Source: Candidatus Pelagibacter sp. TMED153 | GTDB lineage: Bacteria > Pseudomonadota > Alphaproteobacteria > Pelagibacterales > Pelagibacteraceae | Direction of reading: 5' to 3' | NCBI GenBank assembly: GCA_002169935.2 | Contig: NHHC02000029.1 | Span: forward strand, 15,522-20,918 | Length of the DNA: 5,397 nt | Shown: in pieces, positions 1 to 5,397 of the stretch | Layout of the letters: every line of letters begins with the position of its first letter | Position numbering within the stretch: position 1 is the first letter of the stretch | The notes under the pieces: generated by a model | What the model was told of the DNA's origin: nothing | Databases searched by the model: none | Seen by the model: only the letters and a program-made list of their open reading frames with translations | Made by a program: the position numbers and the translations under genes

Positions 1-341
1 GCCACTTCTTCTGTAACTCCATCTACTTCAAATATTATTCTTCCTGGTTTTACTCTACATGCATAATATTCTGGTGAACCTTTTCCTTTACCCATCCTTA
101 CTTCAGTGGGTTTTTTTGATACTGGTATATTTGGAAATATTCTTGTCCATACTTTTCCAGTTCTTTTCATATATCTAGTTAAAGCAACTCTAGCTGCTTC
201 GATTTGCTTACCAATAATTCTGTCAGGTTGCATCGCTTTAAGACCAAATTGTCCATAATTTAATTGAACTGCTCTTGATGCTTTTCCATGTATTCTTCCT
301 TTGAACGCTTTTCTATATTTAGTTCTTACTGGCTGTAGCAT
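1..341 (-). CDS. rplP: 50S ribosomal protein L16 (3' end cut by window edge)
   Basis: L16 is a 50S protein near the A-site and peptidyl-transferase region that helps organise the tRNA-binding face. Translating the minus strand from the ATG at 341-339 gives [16 protein letters not shown] at the N-terminus, then [14 protein letters not shown] (about residues 47-60), [15 protein letters not shown] (64-78) and [11 protein letters not shown] (81-91), all L16 hallmarks. Arg82 corresponds by alignment from memory to E. coli Arg81, the residue hydroxylated by YcfD/RoxA in that species; whether it is modified here is unknown. 113 complete codons are visible, ending GVTEEV. The family is usually about 137 residues, so roughly 24 C-terminal residues lie outside the window. 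The start overlaps the end of rpsC by 23 bases and is preceded by a good AAAGGG site. Identity is certain; only the end is missing. Confidence 0.97.
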   Translation of the reverse strand, partial: MLQPVRTKYRKAFKGRIHGKASRAVQLNYGQFGLKAMQPDRIIGKQIEAARVALTRYMKRTGKVWTRIFPNIPVSKKPTEVRMGKGKGSPEYYACRVKPGRIIFEVDGVTEEV

Positions 342-1005
342 TTTTAACCCTTTCCTTTTTTTCTTTTTCTACGTCTTTTGCCATTAATTCTCCTTTATAA
401 ATCCAAACTTTAACACCAATTATTCCATAAGTGGTCAAGGCTTCCGCAAAACCATAATCGATATCAGCTCTTAAAGTATGAGATGGAATACTTCCTTCTC
501 TAAGCCATTCTGTTCTAGCTATTTCATTTCCTGCCAATCTTCCGCTTAACATAACTTTTATTCCTTTAGCGTTCAATCTCATGGCTGATTGCATTGCTCT
601 TTTCATTGCTCTTCTGTAAGCTATTCTTTTAACTAATTGTTGAGCAATATTTTCTGCTACTAAATTTGAATTCAACTCAGGTTTTTTAATTTCTTTAATG
701 TTAACATTCACATCACTTTTAGTAATTTTCATTATATTCTTTTTAATTTTTTCAATATCTGCGCCTTTTTTTCCTATAACGAATCCTGGTCTAGAAGTAT
801 GAATTGATACTGTGCATTTTTTTGAAGACCTCTCTATCATTATTTCTGAAACACCAGAATTGATAATATTATCTTTTATATATTTTCTTATCTTAAAATC
901 TTCTATTAAGAATTTTCCAAAATCTTTTTTCTTTGCAAACCAAGTGGAGTCCCAGCCTCTATTAATACCCAGTCTTAGACCTATTGGATTAATTTTTTGT
1001 CCCAT
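319..1005 (-). CDS. rpsC: 30S ribosomal protein S3
   Basis: S3 is a 30S head protein at the mRNA entry channel, contributing to mRNA helicase activity with S4 and S5. The 228-residue product (E. coli S3 is 233) starts [20 protein letters not shown], the standard family N-terminus. The type II KH domain spans roughly residues 38-106, with its GxxG loop as GKKG at 78-81. The RRAMKRA segment retains Arg131, Arg132 and Lys135, the positions tied to mRNA unwinding in E. coli. The C-terminal domain contains [14 protein letters not shown] (154-167), [15 protein letters not shown] (171-185) and [10 protein letters not shown] (197-206). A short charged Lys/Glu tail follows. The ATG shares one base with the rplV stop (TAATG), and the 3' end overlaps rplP by 23 bases. 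The stop is TAA. Complete and intact. Confidence 0.98.
   Translation of the reverse strand: MGQKINPIGLRLGINRGWDSTWFAKKKDFGKFLIEDFKIRKYIKDNIINSGVSEIMIERSSKKCTVSIHTSRPGFVIGKKGADIEKIKKNIMKITKSDVNVNIKEIKKPELNSNLVAENIAQQLVKRIAYRRAMKRAMQSAMRLNAKGIKVMLSGRLAGNEIARTEWLREGSIPSHTLRADIDYGFAEALTTYGIIGVKVWIYKGELMAKDVEKEKKERVKNATASKN
342..353 (-). promoter_or_regulatory. Ribosome binding site of rplP, inside rpsC
   Basis: On the minus strand AAAGGG (353-348) is followed by a 6-base spacer TTAAAA and the ATG at 341. It lies within the last codons of rpsC, so rplP can be initiated independently of the rpsC stop, which lies 20 bases downstream of the rplP start. It supports the MLQPVRTK start, which also matches the conserved family N-terminus. 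Confidence 0.75.
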
Positions 1006-1373
1006 TATTTATTTTCCTTTTTTTCTTTTTTTTCTTCTAAAACGATTGTTATTCTACTAAATGGCTTTTTTATTGGACTGGCCCTTCCTTTTGCTCTGGG
1101 TCTAAATCTTTTCATTACAATTGATTTACCAACATAAGCTTCTTTTACAAATAAATTATCAATATCATATTGATTGTTATTTTCTGCGTTTGAAATAGCA
1201 GACTTAACAGTTTTGCTAACATCCTTAGCTATTCTTTTTCTTGTAAACTCTAAATCTCTTAAAGCTAAGTCTACTTTTTTTCCTTTAATAAAATTTAATA
1301 CTAAAGACAGTTTTCTAGGACTTGATCTTACATTTTTATTTATTGCCTTAACTATTGAGTTATTTTTTTGCAT
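1005..1373 (-). CDS. rplV: 50S ribosomal protein L22
   Basis: L22 binds 23S rRNA and sends a long beta hairpin into the peptide exit tunnel. The product from the ATG at 1373 is 122 residues (E. coli L22 is 110). Visible hallmarks are [24 protein letters not shown] (about 15-38), the helix with [18 protein letters not shown] (49-66), and the tunnel hairpin [21 protein letters not shown] (about 81-101) followed by [10 protein letters not shown]. The MKR triplet at 87-89 aligns with E. coli 82-84, a known macrolide-resistance site, and is intact. The reading frame stays open upstream to an ATG at 1496, but those extra 41 residues are Gln/Leu-rich, resemble no L22, and are an out-of-frame reading of rpsS. 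The start at 1373 has the best ribosome binding site in the window. It overlaps rpsS by 14 bases; its TAA shares one base with the rpsC start. The extra length is a Lys/Glu-rich tail ([10 protein letters not shown]). Confidence 0.97.
   Translation of the reverse strand: MQKNNSIVKAINKNVRSSPRKLSLVLNFIKGKKVDLALRDLEFTRKRIAKDVSKTVKSAISNAENNNQYDIDNLFVKEAYVGKSIVMKRFRPRAKGRASPIKKPFSRITIVLEEKKEKKENK
1006..1020 (-). promoter_or_regulatory. Ribosome binding site of rpsC, inside rplV tail
   Basis: The minus strand reads AAAGGA (1020-1015), then a 9-base AT spacer, then the ATG at 1005. It is built from the last Lys/Glu/Asn codons of rplV, so the charged L22 tail and the S3 start signal share the same bases. 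Confidence 0.65.
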
Positions 1374-1695
1374 CACCACCTCCTGTTGGTTTAGTTGGAG
1401 TACTTGTTGTTGCTGCGGTAGCTGCTGCTTTCTTATCAGCCGGTGTATGACCTTTAAATGTTCTAGTTGGAGCAAATTCGCCCAATTTATGACCAACCAT
1501 TTCTTCTGAAATTGTTATAGGTATAAAAGATTTTCCGTTATGAATCATAAAACTATGACCTACAAAATCAGGAATAATAGTAGAATGTCTTGACCAAGTT
1601 TTAATTGGTTTTTTATTTGGGGTGTCTTTCAGTTTATCAATTTTTTTTAACAAACTTGGGTGCACAAAAGGTCCTTTCCAAACAGATCTAGTCAT
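1360..1695 (-). CDS. rpsS: 30S ribosomal protein S19 with C-terminal extension
   Basis: S19 sits at the top of the 30S head beside S13 and contacts 16S rRNA and the A-site finger bridge. The core is typical: [19 protein letters not shown] (1-19), [19 protein letters not shown] (31-49), VHNGK-like [10 protein letters not shown] (51-60), and [18 protein letters not shown] (66-83). Family members are usually about 92 residues; this one is 111. The excess is a tail from about residue 84 ([18 protein letters not shown], then GGGDAKK) at bases 1363-1446. It is rich in Ala, Thr, Pro and Gly, less AT-rich than its surroundings, and probably disordered. The tail ends over the rplV ribosome binding site, and the TAA lies 11 bases past the first base of the rplV start, giving a 14-base overlap. 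The ATG shares a base with the rplB stop (TAATG) and has no clear Shine-Dalgarno. The core identity is certain; the role of the tail is unknown. Confidence 0.97.
   Translation of the reverse strand: MTRSVWKGPFVHPSLLKKIDKLKDTPNKKPIKTWSRHSTIIPDFVGHSFMIHNGKSFIPITISEEMVGHKLGEFAPTRTFKGHTPADKKAAATAATTSTPTKPTGGGDAKK
1374..1384 (-). promoter_or_regulatory. Perfect Shine-Dalgarno of rplV, inside rpsS Gly codons
   Basis: The minus strand reads AGGAGGTG (1384-1377), an 8-base match to the complement of the usual 16S rRNA 3' end (CACCUCCU). AGGAGG is 5 bases from the rplV ATG at 1373. The GGAGGTGGT stretch is also Gly105-Gly107 of S19. It is the strongest such site in the window and fixes the rplV start. 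Confidence 0.9.
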
Positions 1696-2525
1696 TATTT
1701 TCTTTTCTTTCTTCTTGTTATGATAAGTTTATCGCTTCTTTGAGGTCTCCTTGTTTTTAAACCTTTAGCCGATTGTCCCCATGGTGAAACTGGACTTCTT
1801 CCTCCAGATGTTTTTCCTTCTCCTCCACCGTGAGGGTGATCTACTGGATTCATGGCAACACCTCTTGTTTGAGGCCTTTTTCCTCTCCATCTATTTCTAC
1901 CTGCTTTACCAATTTTAATATTTTTTTGATCTGGATTAGAAACAGTTCCTATTGTACCTACGCAAGCACTATTAACTTTTCTTGTTTCCCCAGATGATAA
2001 TTTTAAAATGGCGTAATCACCATCATATCCTGAAAGTGTTATTGATGATCCAGCTGATCTAGCGAGTTTACCGCCATTACCAGGAATTAATTCTACATTA
2101 TGTATTGATGTTCCTGGGGGTATATCTTTAAGTTCTAAAGAATTACCAACTTTTATTTCTACATTTTTACCAGCCTCCACCGTATCACCTGTTTTTAAAC
2201 CTTGTGGAGATATAATATAGGCTTTTGTTTTATCTTCATAAGTTATTAAGGCTATGTAAGCAGTTCTATTTGGATCATACTCAATTCTATCTACTGTAGC
2301 CTTTATATTTTTCTTTTTTCTAAAAAAATCTATAATTCTAAATTTATGTTTAGATCCTCCACCCATATGTCTAGAAGTGATACGGCCAGCATTATTTCTA
2401 CCACCTGTTACATGCTGACCTCTAGTTAGCGGTTTGTACGATGGACCTTTCCATAAAGAACTTTTGTCTACTACTACAGTTCCTCTAGTAGATTTTGTAT
2501 AAGGTTTAAATGTTTTTAAAGCCAT
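1695..2525 (-). CDS. rplB: 50S ribosomal protein L2
   Basis: L2 is a conserved 50S protein near the peptidyl-transferase centre and intersubunit bridge B7b, needed for subunit association. At 276 residues it is close to the E. coli length (273). It begins [15 protein letters not shown] and shows [19 protein letters not shown] (44-62), the OB-like RNA-binding region with [15 protein letters not shown] (80-94), and the SH3-like domain with [19 protein letters not shown]. In the C-terminal part, [12 protein letters not shown] retains the family's near-invariant His (His230 here, E. coli His229). The end is basic (IITRRKKRK). The start is 4 bases after the rplW stop; upstream there is only a weak TGGA about 10 bases away, so re-initiation after rplW is likely. 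The TAA overlaps the rpsS ATG by one base. Complete, with no missing key residue. Confidence 0.98.
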   Translation of the reverse strand: MALKTFKPYTKSTRGTVVVDKSSLWKGPSYKPLTRGQHVTGGRNNAGRITSRHMGGGSKHKFRIIDFFRKKKNIKATVDRIEYDPNRTAYIALITYEDKTKAYIISPQGLKTGDTVEAGKNVEIKVGNSLELKDIPPGTSIHNVELIPGNGGKLARSAGSSITLSGYDGDYAILKLSSGETRKVNSACVGTIGTVSNPDQKNIKIGKAGRNRWRGKRPQTRGVAMNPVDHPHGGGEGKTSGGRSPVSPWGQSAKGLKTRRPQRSDKLIITRRKKRK

Positions 2526-2529
2526 CTGA

Positions 2530-2823
2530 TTAAATTCCAGTAGTTAGATCAATGCTTTGACCTTTTTTTAAAGTTATAATTGCTTTTTTGTAACCACTTT
2601 TGTATGTTTTTCTTCCCTGTTTCATCTTAAGTTTTCTTTTTCGATTAATAATATTTACTTTAACTACATTAACCTTAAATAATTTCTCAATATTTTTCTT
2701 AATATTCTTTTTATTAGCTTTGGTATGAACTTTAAAAACTGTTTTGTTTTGTTCCGATAAAATAGTAGCTTTTTCTGTAATAATTGGGTTTCTAATTGAG
2801 TCTATATGATTAATCTTTTTCAT
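2530..2823 (-). CDS. rplW: 50S ribosomal protein L23
   Basis: L23 lies at the exit of the ribosomal tunnel and is the docking site for trigger factor and the signal recognition particle. The 97-residue product matches the family length. It has the N-terminal signature IRNPIITEKAT (10-20), the core segment VFKVHTKANKKNIKKNIEKL (29-48) with KVNVVKVNI (50-58), a basic loop RKRKLKMKQGRKTYKSG (61-77), and the C-terminal strand KKAIITLKKGQSID (79-92). The basic loop corresponds to the extension pointing into the tunnel in bacterial L23. The start overlaps the end of rplD by 14 bases and has an AAAGGA site 6 bases upstream. The stop is TAA, 4 bases before rplB. It is very Lys/Asn/Ile-rich, as expected for the AT-rich genome. 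Confidence 0.96.
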   Translation of the reverse strand: MKKINHIDSIRNPIITEKATILSEQNKTVFKVHTKANKKNIKKNIEKLFKVNVVKVNIINRKRKLKMKQGRKTYKSGYKKAIITLKKGQSIDLTTGI

Positions 2824-3445
2824 TTAGAATCCTTTCTTGTAATTTTTTAACTGACGAATAAGTCATTATGACATTCTTAAATTTAAATAAATCATAAATA
2901 TTAGTTCCTTCTTGTTTTATTAATTTCACGTTTTTAATATTTCTTGCTGATTTATTAATATTTTTTAAAGAGTCTGAGTCTGAAATTATTAATACATTCC
3001 CTAAATTATTCTTTTCTAGAAATTTATTAAACTCTTTGGTTTTTTTAACCTCTTTTTTGACATCTGCTAAGATATGTAGTTTTTTATCCATATTCTTTTT
3101 TGATAATGTTTGTGCTAATGCCAATTTTCTTACTTTTTTATTAATCTTCTTAACTTTATAAACTCTCCCCTTTGGGCCATGTGCAATACCGCCACCTACA
3201 AACAATGGTGCTTTTCTGCTAGCATGACGCGCACCTCCACTACCTTTTTGAGCAACAATTTTCACTGTTGACCCTTTAATTTCATTTCTTTGTTTAGTTT
3301 TGGCTGTTCTAGGCTTTGCATGATTTAATTGCCAATCAATTACAAATTTAATTAACTTATGGTTTACTTTTAGCTTAACCATCTTATCTGACACCTCAAT
3401 CGATTCAGATTTTGTCCCATCAATATTTAATAAAGGAAACTTCAT
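2810..3445 (-). CDS. rplD: 50S ribosomal protein L4
   Basis: L4 (uL4) binds 23S rRNA early in assembly and sends a loop into the exit tunnel; in E. coli it also represses its own S10 operon. The product is 211 residues (E. coli 201). The tunnel loop region is visible as AKTKQRNEIKGSTVKIVAQKGSGGARHASRKAPLF (about 48-82), with the basic QKGSGGARH core, then GGGIAHGPKGR and NKKVRKLALAQTLS (about 102-115). The C-terminal half has the Rossmann-like pattern with VLIISDSD and a closing YDLFKFKNVIMTYSSVKKLQERI, as in other L4 proteins. The start is 4 bases after the rplC stop; no good Shine-Dalgarno is correctly spaced (AAAGGG is about 14 bases away). Its 3' end overlaps rplW by 14 bases. No S10 leader precedes rpsJ, so the E. 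coli type of feedback through L4 is not expected here in that form. Confidence 0.97.
   Translation of the reverse strand: MKFPLLNIDGTKSESIEVSDKMVKLKVNHKLIKFVIDWQLNHAKPRTAKTKQRNEIKGSTVKIVAQKGSGGARHASRKAPLFVGGGIAHGPKGRVYKVKKINKKVRKLALAQTLSKKNMDKKLHILADVKKEVKKTKEFNKFLEKNNLGNVLIISDSDSLKNINKSARNIKNVKLIKQEGTNIYDLFKFKNVIMTYSSVKKLQERILNEKD
2824..2835 (-). promoter_or_regulatory. Ribosome binding site of rplW, inside rplD
   Basis: The minus strand reads AAAGGA (2835-2830), a 6-base spacer TTCTAA, then the ATG at 2823. It lies inside the last codons of rplD, allowing L23 to start before ribosomes on rplD reach their stop at 2812-2810. Confidence 0.75.
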
Positions 3446-3449
3446 TTCT

Positions 3450-4154
3450 TTATTTTTTACCCTTTTTAGCTTCAGCTTTTTTTAATTTTGCTTCATACTT
3501 TTCGTTAATAGTTTTTTTTGTTACATTCTTAATAGACTCTCTTAGAAATACTGTTGTATTTTTAGAACCAGGTATTGAACCTCTTAAATATATCAAATTA
3601 TTTTCTAGATCTGACTTAATAATTTCTAAATTAAGGATTGTTCTCATTTTATCTCCCATATGCCCAGCCATTTTTTTTCCTTTAAAAACCTTTCCCGGAT
3701 CTTGATTTTGACCAGTAGAGCCGTGTGCTCTGTGAGAAACTGAAACACCATGAGAAGCTCTCAAGCCAGAAAAATTCCATCTTTTCATACCACCTGCAAA
3801 TCCTTTACCAATCGTTTTTGATCTAACGTCTATAAATTTTTTATCTTTAAATATTTCTAGTCCTAGTTCATTTCCCTCTTTAAATTGATCGTTATTTTCT
3901 ACTCTAAATTCCTTTAATATTTTCTTTGGTTCAGTATTTTTCTTTGTAAAATAGCCTTTCATTTGTTTTGTAAGTTTTGAGTTTTTTAATTTAAAAAAAC
4001 CAACCTTAACTGCACTGTAACCTCTTTTTTCTTTTGTAATCACATCCAAAACTCTGCCTTTTTCTACTTTGATAACTGTTACGGGAACAGATTGCCCGCT
4101 CTTCATAAACTCACGAGTCATTCCTATTTTTGTCCCTATTAATCCTATGCTCAT
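3450..4154 (-). CDS. rplC: 50S ribosomal protein L3 with Lys-rich C-terminal tail
   Basis: L3 is one of the first proteins to bind 23S rRNA and reaches towards the peptidyl-transferase centre. The 234-residue product shows MSIGLIGTKIGMTREF (1-16), VPVTVIKVEKGRV (23-35), SKTIGKGFAGGMKRWNF (112-128), ASHGVSVSHRAHGSTGQNQDPGK (133-155) and VFKGKKMAGHMG (156-167). Gln151 aligns with E. coli Gln150, the residue N5-methylated by PrmB in that species. E. coli L3 ends soon after the equivalent of residue 207 here; this protein adds about 25 residues, Lys/Glu/Ala-rich and ending KKAEAKKGKK, likely a basic, flexible or helical tail. The start is one base after the rpsJ stop and has no visible Shine-Dalgarno, so it probably depends on re-initiation. 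Two runs of eight A on the mRNA occur in the gene (3512-3519 and 3671-3678) without breaking the frame. Confidence 0.97.
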   Translation of the reverse strand: MSIGLIGTKIGMTREFMKSGQSVPVTVIKVEKGRVLDVITKEKRGYSAVKVGFFKLKNSKLTKQMKGYFTKKNTEPKKILKEFRVENNDQFKEGNELGLEIFKDKKFIDVRSKTIGKGFAGGMKRWNFSGLRASHGVSVSHRAHGSTGQNQDPGKVFKGKKMAGHMGDKMRTILNLEIIKSDLENNLIYLRGSIPGSKNTTVFLRESIKNVTKKTINEKYEAKLKKAEAKKGKK

Positions 4155-4155
4155 T

Positions 4156-4464
4156 TTATATTTTAATTTCTATGTCTACCCCAGAAGCTAAATCTAATTT
4201 CATTAAAGCTTCAACAGTCTGAGGTGTTGGTTCAATTATATCTATTAATCTTTTGTGAGTTCTTGATTCAAATTGCTCTCTACTTTTCTTGTCAATATGA
4301 GGAGATCTTAAAACTGTATATTTTTCTATTCTGGTTGGTAAAGGTATAGGTCCTTTAACTTGAGCACCAGTTCTTTTAGCAGTATTAACTATTTCCTCTG
4401 TTGAAAGATCAAGGATCTTATTATCATATGCTTTTAAATGTATTCTTATATTTTGATTTTCCAT
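4156..4464 (-). CDS. rpsJ: 30S ribosomal protein S10 / antitermination factor NusE
   Basis: S10 is a 30S head protein and, as NusE, pairs with NusB in transcription antitermination and links NusG to the ribosome. At 102 residues it matches the family (E. coli 103). It starts [19 protein letters not shown] and contains [38 protein letters not shown] (29-66), which includes the long loop that inserts into the 30S head, then RTHKRLIDI (68-76) and [12 protein letters not shown] at the end. It lies directly behind fusA, with two bases between the fusA TAA and this ATG. There is no recognisable Shine-Dalgarno upstream, so translation probably depends on ribosomes finishing fusA. In E. coli rpsJ opens the S10 operon behind a long regulatory leader; here no leader can fit. 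Confidence 0.98.
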   Translation of the reverse strand: MENQNIRIHLKAYDNKILDLSTEEIVNTAKRTGAQVKGPIPLPTRIEKYTVLRSPHIDKKSREQFESRTHKRLIDIIEPTPQTVEALMKLDLASGVDIEIKI

Positions 4465-4466
4465 AA

Positions 4467-5397
4467 TTAAGCTAATTTTTTAGTTACTTCATCCTGAACA
4501 TTTTGAGGTACTTTATCATAATGACTAAATTGCATTGTATATTGTGCTCTTCCTTGAGTGGATGATCTTAAATTATTTATATACCCAAACATATTTGCTA
4601 AAGGAACAGTTGCATTAATGACTGTAGCATTACCTCTAGCTTCTGTTGAAGCAACTTGCCCTCTTCTGCTGTTTAAATCTCCAATTACATCACCCATAAA
4701 ATCTTCTGGTGTTACGACTTCCACTTTCATCATAGGTTCTAAAAGTTTTAATGTTGCCTTTGTGCAAGCTTCTCTAAAACACATTCTTGAGGCTATTTCG
4801 AAAGCTAAAACACTTGAGTCTACATCGTGATGTAAACCATCTAAAATAGTAACTTTATAATCTATAACAGGAAAACCAGCTAAAATTCCACTTTCAGCTA
4901 CACTTAGAACACCTTTTTCTACTCCTGGAATGAATTCTTTAGGTATTGATCCTCCTTTTATCTTATTTTCTACTTCTCGTCCTTTGCCTGGTTCTAATGG
5001 TTCTACGCTTAAAGTTACTTTAGCAAATTGACCTGATCCTCCGCTTTGCTTTTTATGAATATAAGTTACTTCTGTGGATCCTAATATAGTTTCTCTATAA
5101 GCAACTTGCGGAGCTCCAATATTTGCTTCTACTTTAAATTCTCTCTTCATTCTGTCTACAATTATATCTAAATGTAATTCTCCCATTCCTTTAATGATAG
5201 TTTGACCAGACTCCTCATCTGAAGTTACTCTAAAAGACGGGTCTTCTTTTGCTAATCTTCCTAAAGCTTCACCCATTTTTTCTTGGTCAGCTTTAGTTTT
5301 AGGTTCAACAGCAATTTCAATAACGGGATCAGGAAATTCCATTGGTTCTAGTAAAATTGGTTTATTTTCTTCACATAAAGTGTGGCCAGTAATAGTA
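4467..5397 (-). CDS. fusA: Elongation factor G, C-terminal part (5' end outside window)
   Basis: EF-G is the GTPase that drives tRNA and mRNA translocation and, with RRF, ribosome recycling. The window holds 309 complete codons of the C-terminal side; the G domain and most of domain II lie beyond 5397. The frame enters as [18 protein letters not shown] and continues [19 protein letters not shown]. Domain III includes [30 protein letters not shown] and VDRMKREF. Domain IV includes [31 protein letters not shown] and HHDVDSS (tip loop that enters the decoding centre, about 4812-4832). Domain V includes [24 protein letters not shown] and [21 protein letters not shown], and the protein ends [10 protein letters not shown]. 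An ATG at 5342 is internal (the Met of MEFPDP), not a start. The pattern is that of canonical alphaproteobacterial EF-G rather than a divergent paralogue such as EF-G2. The next gene, rpsJ, follows after 2 bases, with no tuf. Confidence 0.97.
   Translation of the reverse strand, partial: TITGHTLCEENKPILLEPMEFPDPVIEIAVEPKTKADQEKMGEALGRLAKEDPSFRVTSDEESGQTIIKGMGELHLDIIVDRMKREFKVEANIGAPQVAYRETILGSTEVTYIHKKQSGGSGQFAKVTLSVEPLEPGKGREVENKIKGGSIPKEFIPGVEKGVLSVAESGILAGFPVIDYKVTILDGLHHDVDSSVLAFEIASRMCFREACTKATLKLLEPMMKVEVVTPEDFMGDVIGDLNSRRGQVASTEARGNATVINATVPLANMFGYINNLRSSTQGRAQYTMQFSHYDKVPQNVQDEVTKKLA

Noticed and set aside
812..1060. Plus-strand open frame of 82 residues, hydrophobic
   Set aside because: It is antisense to rpsC and the rplV end; the Phe/Leu/Ile-rich product is what antisense of Lys/Glu/Asn-rich AT-rich genes gives. 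No start signal or family resemblance.
1374..1496. A longer L22 starting at the ATG at 1496 (163 residues)
   Set aside because: The added 41 residues are a different-frame reading of rpsS, are Gln/Leu-rich and match no L22 N-terminus; the ATG at 1373 has a perfect ribosome binding site and gives the family start.
1174..1509. Plus-strand open frame of 111 residues, Cys/Ser/Phe-rich
   Set aside because: Antisense to rplV and the rpsS tail; the Cys run is the reverse of Ala/Thr codons. No independent support.
3412..3705. Plus-strand open frame of 97 residues
   Set aside because: Antisense to rplC and the rplD start; composition explained by the opposite strand.
4465..4483. Short imperfect palindrome (ATTAAGCTAAT) next to a T run at the fusA end, considered as a terminator
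   Set aside because: The stem is only about four A/T pairs, and in the direction of transcription the homopolymer is A and lies upstream, so it cannot be an intrinsic terminator between fusA and rpsJ.
4558..4830. Plus-strand open frame of 90 residues
   Set aside because: Antisense to conserved domain IV-V of fusA; no evidence of its own.
5340..5342. ATG at 5342 as the start of a short EF-G-like gene
   Set aside because: The frame is open to the window edge and the upstream 18 codons ([13 protein letters not shown] and on) match EF-G, so the Met is internal.
1..5397. A hidden novel system, mobile element, CRISPR array or RNA gene
   Set aside because: Essentially every base is accounted for by ten core translation genes in the standard order; no repeats, integrase-like frames, tRNA-like folds or unexplained gaps were seen.

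Overview
The window is a dense piece of the bacterial S10 ribosomal-protein operon. All genes lie on the minus strand, so transcription runs from high to low coordinates. In transcription order they are: the 3' part of fusA (EF-G, entering at 5397), then rpsJ (S10), rplC (L3), rplD (L4), rplW (L23), rplB (L2), rpsS (S19), rplV (L22), rpsC (S3) and most of rplP (L16, cut at base 1). There are no RNA genes, mobile elements, CRISPR arrays or non-coding stretches. The largest gap between genes is 4 bases and several neighbours overlap.

Organism: the DNA is very AT-rich, rich in AAA/AAT/ATT/TTA codons and A/T homopolymers, and all nine visible stop codons are TAA. The EF-G C-terminus ([45 protein letters not shown]) and L16 ([37 protein letters not shown]) look alphaproteobacterial. 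An AT-rich, highly compacted alphaproteobacterium suggests a SAR11/Pelagibacterales-type marine bacterium. This is inferred from memory of the families, not from a search.

The genes work together: EF-G drives translocation, and the others build the 30S head (S10, S19, S3) or the 50S core, tunnel and central protuberance region (L3, L4, L23, L2, L22, L16). Tight coupling of stops and starts suggests one transcript with translational coupling. No internal promoter or terminator was seen.

I did not find a previously undescribed system; this is core housekeeping DNA. The points worth a second look are small. (1) fusA is followed directly by rpsJ after 2 bases, with no tuf and no room for an S10 leader. 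(2) S19 carries an Ala/Thr/Gly-rich C-terminal extension whose Gly codons form an 8-base perfect Shine-Dalgarno for rplV. (3) Clear Shine-Dalgarno sites occur at all three long overlaps, while the 1-4 base stop/start junctions lack them.
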